Under the pieces are notes generated by a model that had not been told where the DNA came from, searched no databases, and was given only the letters and a program-made list of their open reading frames with translations. From Trematomus loennbergii (lineage: Eukaryota > Chordata > Actinopteri > Perciformes > Nototheniidae), in assembly GCA_012861695.1 (NCBI GenBank), contig JAAOOA010000060.1, forward strand, positions 14,347,472 through 14,411,471: a stretch of DNA of 64,000 nt. Reading direction: 5' to 3'. The first letter of the stretch is position 1. Each line of letters begins with the position of its first letter. A program made the position numbers and the translations under genes. Positions 51,099 through 63,918 of this stretch are shown here, piece by piece.

Positions 51099-51716
51099 GG
51101 TGACAGACAGCTGGGGAAGGAATCACGGTGTCAATGTATAACTACAAATCAAACTATTGATTGGTTTCATTCAGCATGTTAAATAAAGTCTAGGAAATGA
51201 TTTTGAGCGCAATATCCAAACCGTTTCCTGGATAGAACTTAGCAATTTGATACTGAATATTGGAGGTGTTCAATTGGTAGCTTCCAATTAAAGCATAACC
51301 TATATTTGTGTTATTTAGTAGGTCAACTGAAGAAGTAATGATGTATAATTTGTCTACAAGTAGGCAAATGGAAAGATTTTAAAGTGTCACAATTGTTGAT
51401 ACTGTTAAATCATCAAAATATGAAAAAGATGAAAACATACTGTAAAAATATCTCATAGTGTCTCTTAAAATCCTTAATATGTATTCGTAATTCAGAAATT
51501 AAGAATAAATACCTTTTTTTTAAATAGCAATATTGGACGAGCCCTACATGATGAATGCTTAAAAGCAAGTTGTATTTTCACTTCCTTGATTGAGATAGAC
51601 AGCTTTTTTGAGGATATTGATGATTGTCCCAGAATGGAAATTAATCGCTGTTCAAACCTATTTTTTAATCATGATCCATACTTATCCAGTATGATACAGA
51701 CTTATTTTCCTTATTA

Positions 51717-51971
51717 TAGAGTGGTGCAGTGACGCGTCCTAAAACCCGGAAGTAAGCTGCGCATGGGTACCTTCCGGTTCTATCGATCATAAATCTATAA
51801 AAGTAGGGTAGACATGTGGAGATTATCCGACTGAACAAACGTGATCCGTCTCCACAGACCTTATTTCGAGCTATTTTCCAAAATCCTATGAAGAAATTGC
51901 ATTGCTATTTTGTCGAGGGAACCGGAAGGAACTTACTTCCGGGTTTTAGGATGCGTCACTGCACCACTCTA
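51717..51971. mobile_element. MITE with ~40-bp TIRs in crb3 intron
   Basis: Inverted ends TAGAGTGGTGCAGTGACGCG and CGTCACTGCACCACTCTA, continuing through the complementary CCTAAAACCCGGAAGTAAG and CTTACTTCCGGGTTTTAGG. Total 255 bp, non-coding. A related partial copy lies at about 55203-55390. Confidence 0.85.
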
Positions 51972-52103
51972 TTAGTACAAAGATACATTACTCCTTACCA
52001 AGAAACCTCCTAGGAAATAACCGACCCTTTAAATGAAATGATCCCCAAACAGGTATACAGGGATGAGATCATCCAACAGTGTGAAGTCCTAAAAAAAACC
52101 TAC

Positions 52104-52164
52104 CTGGCGATGAGGAAGTACTGATCAGGTCTGTGAGGCCTGTGCCCTTACATCTGGACCAACA
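52104..52164 (-). other. crb3: Probable upstream crb3 exon (non-coding as read)
   Basis: On the minus strand a pyrimidine-rich tract and cttaacag acceptor precede 61 nt that end cgccag with donor gtaggt. Its only open frame (including GTGLTDLIST) ends in a phase that does not match the final exon. It is either 5' UTR or ectodomain affected by an indel. A further upstream exon may end at 53799, where cggaag is followed by gtaact. Confidence 0.5.
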
Positions 52165-53180
52165 CTGTTAAGATAGAAACAAAAGAGAGGAATCTGAAAA
52201 ATAAGAAAGAAAGCAAATCAGGCATTGAACAAATGGGTGTCATCACAGTCAGTCCCCATTTAGTAATAGCAAGTTCATGTCAAATCGTGTTTTATTCCCA
52301 CGCATTGTGGAGAAAAGAAAGGTTAAGCATGTGTTTGGATGAGAAGGGGGATAGACCATCATCTCAAGTGCACACATTGACTTTATTTGGTGTGGTGCAG
52401 ACAGTTAAAGCTCAAAGAAAGACTAAAAACACAGTTCAATGACCAAGAGTTATAAAAGCAAACGGTAAGGAAATATTCTTGTTTCGGGCTTCTATTCTAA
52501 ACACTGACTGCAAGACAGCTAAATGTTGAAGAGGTGCAAATATGTCACTGTAACGACTTAGTCAAAAGATCAAAGACAGCATCTAAAATAGTCGGGCTAC
52601 AAAACAACTCTTGTCCCATGTACGTTAAACCTTTAATATTATTAAGTCCAATAAAACAACTCCAGGAAGTAAATACTTGAAACCACAGGTGAACACTTCT
52701 CTTCTAAAACACACAATAAAGTTAATGTTTCACAGGCAGTATTGCAGCAGTGCTGTTGTTTTGGATTACATTACATTCCTTCGGGCTGTTGTAGTTTCTG
52801 TTCAGCTAGTGTATTGCCTACAAAAGGCCAACAACACATCCTATACGCTTGAGGTTAGCAAGGGTAAACACAAATAAGAAATGTGGATTTAGAAAAAGCA
52901 TTGCAGCTTAACAATTATTCTGTTAACCTACTAACAGATAATAAATGTTAATATTTTAAAAATCAAAAACCATTTCAGTCACTTTTTTGCTCACAAAAAA
53001 CGCACTTTTACAGGTAGTCAAATATGATGCTTCTTTTCCATGTAAATACATATCAAATTAGTTTTGAGGCTTTTCACAACTATTTAAGATTAGTGTGAGG
53101 CTCTCTCTGTGATGCTGCGATTTTGATTTCTCAGTCATTTCTAAATGTTCCTAGACCAAAGAATAAAGAATACAATCATG

Positions 53181-53260
53181 TATTTGCATACTTGTGCTGC
53201 AATAACAGTTATTTTGTAATACAACATAACTGTTATTGCAGCACTAGTATGCAAACAAAT
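53181..53260. repeat. Hairpin, ~32-bp arms
   Basis: The left arm 53181-53212 (tatttgcatac, then gctgcaataacagttat) pairs with 53226-53260. Differences are one or two bases near tgt/agt and an extra a in gcaaac. Confidence 0.8.
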
Positions 53261-54730
53261 AATTAAAATAAAGTACACCTTTATTGTGCCTGACCTAAAT
53301 AAATAACCTCAACCTTCACATTTTAAGTTTTAACGCGTCAAATTAAATGAATATGTTGCCTGGTAAATGTATGTACAGAGAACACCGAACCGAAAAGTAA
53401 TAAACTTGTAATTTAAGATCCTTACATCCTTTCACGTTATAGCTATAAATCATTGTTAACGTGTGAACAAACTATGACAAAGGTCCATTTCCTTCCTAAT
53501 CCTTGATAAACTAAACACACGGACACACCCACTGAAGTTTGATAGTGGTACAGGCGGATGTATGTCTGCGCACGGCGGAATGCAGGAGGTCCTGCTGCAC
53601 CTGTTTAACCGGTGCTCTCAGCCCAGGTAAACCGCTGAAAAGTACAGACATAAAGTAGTCCCTTAAGGCTCTGTAACTCAAGAAGAGGCTCGGAACATGT
53701 TTCGTTTGGGCTCACCATGGATGTATAATAAGAGGCTCGACTCGTAGGTTAAGTGTTGACGTTTTTTAGGGATAATGGATACATTCAGAGGGAGTTACCT
53801 TCCGGTTACTGAGCGTCCGTCCAGGTGAGCGGACCGACGGCCTGTGGTGACTCCTGGTTCAAAGGAAGATGCTCTGGCAAAGCGACAGGACTCTTAATCC
53901 CGTCAGGTGCTGGTGTGTTCGCGACATAGCTCAAACTATTTTCTCCCACGCTCACCTGCCTGTCCACATGTAAATGAGCACGGTCACGTGTCCCATTTCC
54001 TCCAATCAGGAACAGCTCCTTATCTCTCCAACTTTTTATGTCTGTGCATGTCTTTATGTTGTTTATCTACATTTCAAATGAAATGTTATTTTCAGACTTT
54101 TTTCATTTTCCATTCAATTCTTTATATTGAATTTTGCAACACAAACCACCTTTCTCAGTAGAAACCTGGATTGATTGTGTTTTCCAAAGCATCAATCTCT
54201 CTGGTATAGGTTTAATAATTAGAGAGAAAGGCCTTCTACGAGATTAGATCTGCTGTTGGTCAGCAAGGACAATTTGCTTTCTGGCGTGGCCTAGTTTCAT
54301 TATTACTAATCAAACAACTTTGTTTGTTTCCAAATAGTAGGACTCCTGACATCCAGAACAAAGACACGCCATGGCTCTATGGTGGTATGGGGCTTATCAA
54401 TAATGAATGGAAGCATGAAGACTTTATGTCAAATTGTAGAGAGATAAGCTTACTCTACAATAGCAGTTGTAGACAGAGTCATTTACTTTTCTTACTTTCC
54501 TGTTAGGTGTAAACTCATAAGAGATGTGAGACCAAACAATGGTGTCTAACCTTTAAAGGTGCAAAAACAACAATTGAAGCCAGCTTTGAACTTTTGACAT
54601 AAATCTGGCCAACTGATAAATGTCAAATGAAAAGATGTGGCCTTTTAATGAATGTGATTGTCTTGTTTTATTATCAGTATACGTAACCGGACGATTTCTT
54701 CTCATTGCCAGCCCGAATGTTCCTTATGCC

Positions 54731-55821
54731 CAGTGGCGACTGGTCATTAGGGCAGGTGGGGCACAGCCCCACCTAGTGTCAGCAGAAAGTATTACAAATA
54801 ATGATTACAAAAATGCAAAAAAAAAATAAAAAAATATATATAAATATATTTTAAGATCATGTTTAATCATCTGATTCGTCTGTACATTGCTGTTTTAGTC
54901 TGTGTTCTTCTAATTAGTGTGTCTACAGTCACAGTGTGTGCCTATTGAGCTGTTTAGAGCCATGTGGGACAAAACCTGATTATGCCCCTTCCTCTCGCTG
55001 TGAAGTCAACGGTGACTGTAAAAACTTCACTGCGCATGCTCAGAGTATTTTGTAATGTAATGTGTGTGGCAAAAAAATAATGACCAGAGGGGCACGGAGC
55101 TACCATCCCCACCATACGTCATCTCAAATCATTCAGAGCTGATTGGCTGTAAGTACGTGTGCCGCGAAAAGTGTGGTGCTTGAAGAGGAGACGAGAGAGC
55201 TGCAGTGGCGCGTCCTAAAACCAGGAAGTAAGCACAAAAAGCAATGAGATTTCTCCAGAGGATTTTAGAAAATAGCTCGAAATAAGATCTGTGGGAAACG
55301 TACCTGTTAGATAAATGCACGTTTTGATTAGCCGGATAACATCCACATGTCTACCCTACTTTTATAATTTTTTTATCATAAATCTATGGATTAGATTTAT
55401 GATAGACTTTTGAAACTACAAGAACATAAGGAGGACTTTTACAAAAAAGTAATAGAAATGTTTGTCCAGAAGGATAGGCAAATGGACTTCATCTTCAAGT
55501 CAAGGTAAGACCGCCATTTTATTGAAAATGGGATCTTACTAAGAGCGAACAATTCAATATTTAAATGATAAAATTACATTTTTTGGGTATCCTTTTGTTG
55601 AACTGTCTGTTTAAAATTAATCGAAGCATCAGACAAAAAAGCTTTTGAAAAAAATAATATTATATTTTGGTTTAGGTCAAAATATAATATTTGTAAACCT
55701 GAAGAGTCAGTGCCAGTGCCTCACCAGCCATGAACCTCACTGCACGTCACTGCAGAAGCTTATATATAGACATCTAAGTTTTTTGTGCCCCACCACTTTT
55801 GTACATATAAAAACGCCACTG
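54731..55821. mobile_element. hAT-type non-autonomous transposon
   Basis: Begins CAGTGGCGACTGG and ends cgccactg, flanked by an exact 8-bp target duplication CTTATGCC (54723-54730 and 55822-55829), as made by hAT transposases. Subterminal gtggggcacagccccac and its partner gtgccccaccac support the ends. No transposase is encoded. A partial copy of the crb3-intron MITE family sits inside (55203-55390). Confidence 0.85.
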
Positions 55822-56500
55822 CTTATGCCTTACCCTAAACCTTAACCTGTATGTGAAAAGAATATAAGTATATCCATCAAACAATGGCATCCTTCTTTTA
55901 GTATATAGCTCATTCTTGAATTGTTATTTATTTCAATATAGTTGCAAAATCCATTCAAATCACAAATAAACTGAGCCATAAAATGATTTGAATATCTGAA
56001 AGAAATTGTACAGTTATAAAATTCCCAGAATAAAATAAAGATTCACAGACTAACCGTTTTTTTTTCAGACTTTCAAATGTGAAAACTCCCCACTGTTGAA
56101 ACTTCAAAAATCCCTGCCAAGCATTACTCAACAGTTTTTACCTTAGGACTTAGTGTGCATGTTCAGTATTATTGATTATGTGCAGGTTCAGAATAATAAT
56201 TAAACATTAGTAACATTTCCCAAACAAGAAAAGAAGAACCAGTTGTCACATTTAAAAACAACATAAATGCAGATAGTTATTTGGCAGTAATTTTGAACTG
56301 GTCATTCAACTTTATGCTCCAAAGTTAATCAAACATGTTACCCCCTTATTGATTTTCAACTGTTTCTACTATCAAAGTGGACCTCATGTTTATCAGTTAC
56401 TCAACTGCTGCTGGGAAATGGTGTGTATGTGGTTGTGTTGGTACATATGTAAAGAAAGACTACGTGAGGTGAGGTGGTGGTGGTGGTGGGGCAGTGAGAG

Positions 56501-56509
56501 GATAAAAGG
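56501..56509 (+). promoter_or_regulatory. TATA-like box of c3
   Basis: GATAAAAGG 54 bases before the C3 start codon. This would put transcription start near 56530 and a short 5' UTR containing ctgacagcggatcagg. Confidence 0.6.
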
Positions 56510-56562
56510 AGGGTGCTGCACAGCGACACTTCACTGACAGCGGATCAGGATCAGGTAGGAGG

Positions 56563-58829
56563 ATGAGGAAGACTCTGCTGTGGCTGCTGGCCTCTCTGGC
56601 CTTCGTCTCCCTGACTTCTCTTGCTGATGGAGCTCCATTGTAAGTAGACATGTCGTACCTTTACCCCTCCAGCTCTGCTTGAATCATTTCTCAGAAAACA
56701 AAGATATATCTTTTTTGTTTTTGGTCATCTTCCTGGTATACACGTTGTTATTGGTTAAACTGTAATGGGAGCAACTATTGGTGGTCGCTACATTCGTATT
56801 ATTCAAAAAGCTTTTGGATTTACCTTAACTTGTGTCTTTCATAATGAGGAGCTACAGTCCACTCTGTGTTACAAAATTCAAGGTCATGTGGTGTTTCAAA
56901 TGATGCCATAAGTTGGCCTAATTCTTTGTTTAGAGTTTGCACAACGATGCAAAATGCCAGACAGAGCAAGGGTCTAGAGATATGACGAAATATTGTGTTG
57001 ATCCAGTGCTGGATCTTTGTCAATGTAATTAATAGATTATCATTGTGTGTGCAATCCATGCTGGAGCTCATGATCCACATCTTTGAAAATAGATTTAGTT
57101 TTTTTCTGCAGTTTGGGGGAATTGAAACCTAAAGTTAAATGTTCTGCTCCCCCTTACTGTTCCCTTTAATTATCTTCTTACCAATTGGGTTTATTTATTT
57201 GACCACTTTAAGCACATACACACAACTCATGCAGTATCCCATATATTTATTTGTTTGCTAACAATTTCCAAGCACATGAATATTCTTTTAAACTTTACTA
57301 TTTGAAACACTTCAAACCATGGAGGCATCATTAATTCAAGGTGAGTAGTTAATTTAAAAAAGGTTGTTTTGTGTGTGAATTAATATTTTGAACTCTTTTT
57401 TTTCAGTACATCCAAAACAGCATGTGGTTGTTTCTGCTCGGTGACATCACATTCACATTAATATATATCTTCTTTTCCGCCCCCACTTTACAGGCAGGTG
57501 ATGTCTGCCCCCAACTTGTTGAGGGTAGGAACAGCAGAAAACGTTTTTGTGGAATGTCAAGACTGCATCAAGACAGGTGCAGACAAAAGGGTGGAAATCT
57601 TGGTGATGAACCATCCAACCAAAAACAAAAGGCTGGCAACTGCATCTGTGACGCTTACCAGTGCAAATAAATTCCAGGCGCTGGCACAGATAATGGTAAA
57701 TGATGCGCTATAACTCTGCTGCATTTTCTAAGATGATCTAGTGTTGAATTAAAAAATACACATAATGTATACACCCTGCTCCTAATGCACTGTTTGTGTT
57801 TCTTCATAATGATTTCAGATCCCTGCTGGAGACTTCAGTAAGGATCCCAGCACTAAGCAGTATGTGTATCTGCAAGCTCAGTTCCCTGACCGACTGCTTG
57901 AGAAGGTTGTCATGGTCTCCTTTCAGTCTGGGTATATCTTCATCCAAACTGACAAGACCATCTACACCCCCAACAGCAGAGGTGAATTCATTATCATAAA
58001 TCAAGCAATATTTATTCATAAAGCCCCATATTACAAATGTGAAATGTGCCAAAAGGGCTGATTAGGATAATCAGTCCCAATTAATCAGTGAAAAAATAAA
58101 AACTATAAAGATATGACTTAAAGGTCACCAATAAGGCAAAATTCACTATTTAATGTATTTTACATTAATATGTGTCCCCTCTGTGTTAAGAGTTTCAGGA
58201 AAAAATAATCTTTCTCTTTTTGTCCTGATCCATCTATATAAAAACCGGTCTGAAAATGAGCTGATCAGGTTTAGGGCACTTTGTGATGTCACAATGTTTG
58301 TTTTGGGTTGTGCAACCATTAGCCAATAACCAACCAAGGTGACACCCGCCCACCTTATCACCTGAATCTCATCCTAGAAGGTTTCCCCTCCTCGACTCCT
58401 ATCCTCGTGTCTTAGTCCGCCCACAGGAGATGCGAGCGGAGGAGTCGAGGAGGGGAACCGAGGAGAGAGGAGGGGAAGCAGCAGGCGTTTAGAGAAATGA
58501 GAAATCCTCTCCTCTGAGCGGTTATTTTAAAGAGACGTCCATTAATGATGACAGGAGGCACAGCAGCCCTCTGTCTGATGGACAGAACTGTGTTCATGAC
58601 GACTTATATATTTACTTTTAATTCATTCACAGTGCGGTATAATGAGACAATAACAGGGTACAGATGCGGACATATACACACACACACACACACCACACAT
58701 ATATTTATATATATAAATATATAATATACAATTTCAGAATCAAACAAGTATGAGAGCACTCTTATAATAACGTAACACTATCAGAGCTATACCCCCCCCC
58801 TCTCGCTACAATGGGGAATTTAAATCACA

Positions 58830-58870
<41 letters not shown>

Positions 58871-59249
58871 ACACACACACACACACCTACACTATGTACA
58901 ACACACACCTATTAGACCCTCCAGAAAAACGCGGGCTAAAATCCTTGATTATGCGGGCTAAAATCCTGATTATGCGGGCTAAAATCCTTGATTATGCGAT
59001 TAAACATGCGGGTTTTTATGTGATTTTATGCGGTGAAGTTGCGAAATATGCGGAAATATGCTAAATATGCGAAAAGTTGCGAAATATGCGGGAAGCGGAA
59101 AAAAGGTGATTCTTCTCCAACACCTGTTACTAGGCTACTACTGAATGAAAGTGAGCCCTTTTAAAGAGTTCCTATGATAAACAAGCATACTAGAAGCAGC
59201 TACATCACAAAGTGTTATTTATGTATTTATATATGGGCTATTTTAATCA

Positions 59250-59288
<39 letters not shown>

Positions 59289-59972
59289 CTCCGCCTCATT
59301 CTGTTTCATTTACTCGTTCGTTATCTGACCAGCTCAATCTTGTAAGCTGCTCACCTCGTTTCTTGTAGCCCTCGAAAGGGTTTTGGAGGTTGATGCCTCG
59401 GTGAACGCGAGTTGTTTGGCTTTCTTGTCCGCAGCAGCAGAAGCATTTTCGAATGTTTGAATGAATCAAAGTTTTCTCTTATGCTCAACACACAGTTGCA
59501 CGGGTGCAGAATAGTTTCCCCCCACTTTCGTGCAAGACATCGGGGTACTGCTTAGCAGAAATGGTTCGTAGACAAATGAGATGGATTCGATGTTTTCATC
59601 TTGGTCAGCCGTATAATAGTATATATAATAATAGTATAATAGTATATAATAATCTATATGGCGCTGATCTTGTTGTTTCTCTCTCGTGTGAGTTCCACAC
59701 TTCACTCTACGTGTTGTTTACTTGCGCGAGCTGATGACATCACTACTTCACGTTAACTTTTTTTCCCTCAACTTTGTGTGGAAAAATGCGGGATTATGCG
59801 ACATTTTAATAAATATGCGCCCTTTTAAAAATCTGCGCCATTTTGCTGATTATGCGGTAAATTATGCGATCGCATAATCGCGTTTTTTCTGGAGGGTCTA
59901 ACCCAGTGTTTCTCAAAGTGTGGCAGAGATGTGATAGGTGGGTCGCGAATAAATCGCGAATAAATGAACGGG

Positions 59973-60009
<37 letters not shown>

Positions 60010-63000
60010 TTTTTTTTAAATACATTTTTTGGACCTCAGGCCGGAATCGAACCTGGGTCCTTGCGGGCGGTAGTGGACTGTTACAGCCGGAGACTCGCAA
60101 CGGCGGTGGACTTTCACAGCGCCGGAGCCTCGCAACGGCGGGTGTTTGCGGCGGCGGATGCGGTACCAGCGCAGCGGCGCTGTGAAAGTCCACGCCTATG
60201 CCAACGGCAGCAGCCCACCGACAGCAGCAGCCCACCAACGGCAGCGGGCCACCGGGAAAAGTCCCGAATCTCCCGATGGCCAATCCGAGCCTGCTCACAC
60301 ACACACATCTGAAACCAAAATCATTTACAGACATGTGTAAAAATCTCTCACACACACACACACAGCGTTGCAGTCGGGAAGAAAAGCAATGTGTTTATCT
60401 ATTTAATATAGCCTAGTTGTAAAAAATAAAGTAAGAAATCATTCCAATGTGGACTGTAGGACAGTAAAAAAAAAAAGAACAGTTTAAAAGGGGAGTGATT
60501 AGTAAAATATGCATAAATAAAAGAAAGAATGCTAACTAGGTAACATAAGATAAGAATAAACCAGTTTAAATATTTGTTATTGGTTGTGATCATATTCTAA
60601 AGATGTTTGGATCATTAAAAAGTATACAGCTCCTTTCATCTGAGTGTTGAGAGCTGTATCCATCAATTCATGCTGTGCTCAAAGTGCACCAGATTGATGC
60701 ATTTCACTTCAACATTTAAAAAAACATCTTCCCGGGGGTGCATGCCCCCGGACCCCCCTAGGGGAGGTGAGGTCCACCCCCAAATAAAACACGTTAAAAT
60801 AATTTAATTGCATACATTTTCTTTTAGTAAACACTGAAAAGGGGTCCCACAGACCCAAATAGCAAACGAAGGTTAAAGGTAAGCATATCATAATGTTAAA
60901 ATGTGCTAAATATATACACAGCAAAAAACAAAAAAAAGAGGAGTAAAAGTAGCTCACGACTTGTTTTATTTTTTTTAAGTAGCTCTCATCCTAAAAAAGG
61001 TTGGAGACCCCTGTTATAGAACGATACATTTGACAATTTTAAGCTTGGCCTACCATTTTATTGGAGCGATGAGGAACAGGTGGGGCTTGAAAAGGCCCAC
61101 CTGTTCAAAGTGGGGAATGACAGAAAAAGTTTGAGAACCACTGGTCTAACCTATAGCCTACACTGTACAACACGCACACCTACAGCTCCTAAAGCATATA
61201 ATATGAGGATACAGCCGTTGTGTATTTTATTATGTGAAATACTAATGGTTTTTAGAAAATATCGACTCTTTGTTTTACTAAACTAAGTATACAAATAAAG
61301 AGAGGTAGCCTGTTATACTGAGTGATGTATATTATACACACTGCTCTGCTTTCTGCACGACCTCACAGCTGTTCTCACTGTAAACATCGTGTCACGATTA
61401 AAGCAGTTAATAAAATAATATCCAGGGGATGCATGCAGAGCTGTCATTGGCTGAGATAAGTCAGGCCGTGCGTCACGACTCTTTTAAACATCACTGTTGC
61501 CGGAAATGCATCCCCGGAGGATCCGTGGAGGATACATCAATGTACCCTCGGTTATAGCTCCTCCAGAGAGCCTCCTCGATGCTCGATCCTCGGTCCTCGA
61601 TGTGCATTTAGAGAAATTAGATGTCCTTCAACATGGCGTGCTGAAATCCATTTCCGGGTCACTACCGGAGGACCGAGGAGTCGAGGAGGCGGAAATTAGA
61701 GAAATGGGAAACCTTCCTCAAGCACCATTGTGTTTTTTTTACCAAATATCTCACAGAGGGGCGTGGCAGCAGCAACTCATTAGCATTTAAAGCTACAGTC
61801 ACAGAATCATCACTTTGGGAACAGGGATGAAACAGAGGGATTTAAGGCATGCTACAATGCACGATCTGTTTAGTATTTCGAGCCAAACACTTCAGAGACA
61901 TGTTTTATATATATCTGAGACCTATAATATATTGTTGAAAATAATATAATAGGGGACCTTTAAAACATAGTAGTGACAGTGGACCTCAATCAGGAGAACT
62001 GCAACAGGTTAATCCACAATCCAAAAGGTGCAACGATTAAATGTGCCTTTCTGCAAGAGGAAAGAGCGCTAAAAATGTGGAGTTGCCAAGTTATTACCAT
62101 GCATTTATCGGACATTAGTGCATAAAGATAGAGAGGCAGGGGAAAAGAGAGGCAGTCTAAGCCTATAGCAGCATGACTAGGGGCTGGTCCAAAGTAAGCC
62201 TGAGCCAGCCCCAACTATAAGCTTTATCAAAAAGTAAAGTCTTAAGTCCACTCTTTTTCTATGTCAGTTCATTTCAGGATGTTTGCTGTGACACCCCGTA
62301 TGAGCCTGTGGAGAGGGATGACGACAACCAAAAGGATGCGTCCATTGACATTGAGTTTGTGGTATTGTTTTCCGATCTTGATAAGCACATATACCAAGCC
62401 TCTTTGTATTACAAATTCTTAACAGTAGATACTTTTCCCCGGAAATTACCAAAATTAAAATAAAAACAAAGCCAACCTTGTGAGTTGTTGGGTTGTGTTA
62501 CTTTAGGAACACCTGTCCTATCACTTGCTACCCTCTAGTGGTTGATTTGCATAAACATAGCCACTTCCTTTAGTGGTAGATAAATACATTTTAGGAGGAA
62601 CTGGAAATTAAAAAAGTCTCAATAGAGACAATGACCAAGCTCATGGAGACATGCATACAATAGTCTATAGCATGGATTTACAACATTAACTTGTTTCTGT
62701 TAATGTTTTGTTTTTATATTGTTCTTTTTTAGACCCCTGAAGGCATCATTTTAGCACTTGATCCAGTCTCTTTGAAATCAGGGATCCACTCTGGAGATTA
62801 CCAACTCGCTGAAATTGTCAGGTTAGTAGTTTATCTTGTTTATGTTGTGTTCTCTACAATGAATTTCTCTACCATGTTGCGAATTTAGTGTTTGGAAAAG
62901 AACTAAACAAAAAGTAATATCTTGTATGAAATGTGGAGACACAATGAATTCTCAGTTCGCACATCACACCATACTTCCAAGAGGATGAATGTAAGTGAAA

Positions 63001-63918
63001 AACACTGGATCAGAACAACATAAACTGAAAATGTAGTGTTTTGAGTGTGACTATTTGTTATGTCAACAGAAGAAGTGGAAGTGGAGTTTGACTTTCTTTA
63101 GAAATTAGATGAGATTTGATTATAAATATGTTTTCAATTTGGTTGGCACAGAAGTTCCTGGGCTCTATAACACCTTACTGCACCTCATCTGTAAATTCAT
63201 CTGTAAATTCATTCAGCCAATATGCTACTTGTACTAGCATATTGGCTTTCTGGCCGAAATGATTAAGGATTGAAATAACGTCTTCTTGTGGTAATTATAT
63301 TTCTCACTCTCAAATAAATAGTTTATCTATTATCTACTTTATCGATAACAATCCAGCCTTTTAATTGTAAATGGACAGATTCAATAGAAATAGGCAGTAA
63401 AACTAATCAGCATAAAAAGAAATACAATAAAAGTACTAATACCCTTACTCCCTGCTACACTACTAACCTGAAAACGTTACATTTTAGTGTAGGGCACTAA
63501 TAATTATATTCAGCAGCTAATTTTTATATATTTTATTTGTGAATTAACAAGATGTAAATACCTTCACAGAGTATGAGGCCTGATTCCTGTATTACCTTGT
63601 TACCTCTCTAATTAGTGTTTAAATGTTGTGTTTTTGTGTGTTTCTATGTTTAGTACCGGAGTGTGGAAGTCGTCACAAAGTTCCACAGCAACCCACAGCA
63701 GAGCTTTAGTGCAGAGTTTGAGGTCAAAGATATGGTGAGTCTCCCATTACCTGCACTTTCATTTAAAACTAATATCAACATTCACTCGTTTTTTTACTGG
63801 ATTGGTAAAACCATAAATATCTTTTTTCAGTGCTTCCCAGTTTTGAGGTTAAACTGAATCCTACGAGCCCTTTCTTCTACGTGGACGACCACGAGCTCAC
63901 AGTCAACATTAAAGCCAC
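56563..63918 (+). CDS. c3: Complement component C3, 5' part (runs off window)
   Basis: C3 is the secreted central protein of the complement cascade. Seven exons are visible: 56563-56639, 57494-57695, 57819-57981, 62268-62361, 62733-62821, 63654-63734, 63831-63918. The first encodes a signal peptide (MRKTLLWLLASLAFVSLTSL, cleavage likely after ADGAP). The next encode the macroglobulin domains of the beta chain, with LLRVGTAENVFVECQDC and the very conserved GYIFIQTDKTIYTP. Later come FRMFAVTPRM, LALDPVSLKSGIHSGDYQL and FSAEFEVKDM. Three exons each lack one G needed for frame or phase: near 62313 (cgtatg/agcctg), near 63669 (tggaag/tcgtc), and at the 63831 acceptor (cag/tgcttccc). The thioester region lies beyond the window. 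Confidence 0.92.
58826..58887. repeat. (CA)n microsatellite
   Basis: About 60 bp of CA with two CC interruptions. A shorter run lies at 58676-58692. Confidence 0.95.
58915..59900. mobile_element. Non-autonomous DNA transposon, TIR TAGACCCTCCAGAAAA
   Basis: Inverted ends TAGACCCTCCAGAAAAACGCG and CGCGTTTTTTCTGGAGGGTCTA. Inside the left end, gcgggctaaaatcc and gattatgcg motifs repeat three times (58930-58998), and related atgcgg motifs recur near the right end. The flanks suggest a 6-bp duplication ACCTAT, the right copy having been split by the hAT insertion at 59904. No transposase frame. I do not recognise the superfamily. Confidence 0.7.
59904..61143. mobile_element. hAT-type element with 8-bp TSD
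   Basis: Starts CAGTGTTTCTCAAAG and ends TTTGAGAACCACTG, flanked by exact 8-bp duplications GTCTAACC (59896-59903 and 61144-61151). The interior has a long T-run (59977-60018), a GC-rich block (60040-60270) and no transposase. The termini are those of the hAT/Charlie type. Confidence 0.9.
60033..60090 (-). repeat. tRNA-like B-box segment inside the hAT element
   Basis: On the minus strand cccaggttcgattccggcct contains a B-box (ggttcgattcc). It is probably the remains of a tRNA-derived SINE carried in the element. No full tRNA fold is visible. Confidence 0.4.

Larger units (their letters stand above)
58118..61963. mobile_element. TTAA-flanked element in c3 intron 3, with nested insertions
   Basis: TTAA (58118-58121) followed by AGGTCACC, and aggggacct followed by TTAA (61960-61963). 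The ends are complementary in the style TTAAAGGTCCCC of fish piggyBac-like MITEs. Its own halves are about 58118-58600 and 61400-61963. The middle is filled by two further transposons and microsatellites. A GC-rich hairpin (ctcctcgactcct with aggagtcgaggag) lies at 58384-58460. Confidence 0.6.

Noticed and set aside
50620..51126. 168-codon minus-strand frame over the crb3 exon
   Set aside because: It reads the crb3 exon out of frame; the conserved membrane and EERLI tail are in another frame.
58633..58680. c3 exon 4 beginning after cacag at 58633 (VRY...)
   Set aside because: It loses C3 similarity after three residues. The acceptor at 62268 gives the conserved FRMFAVTP in phase.
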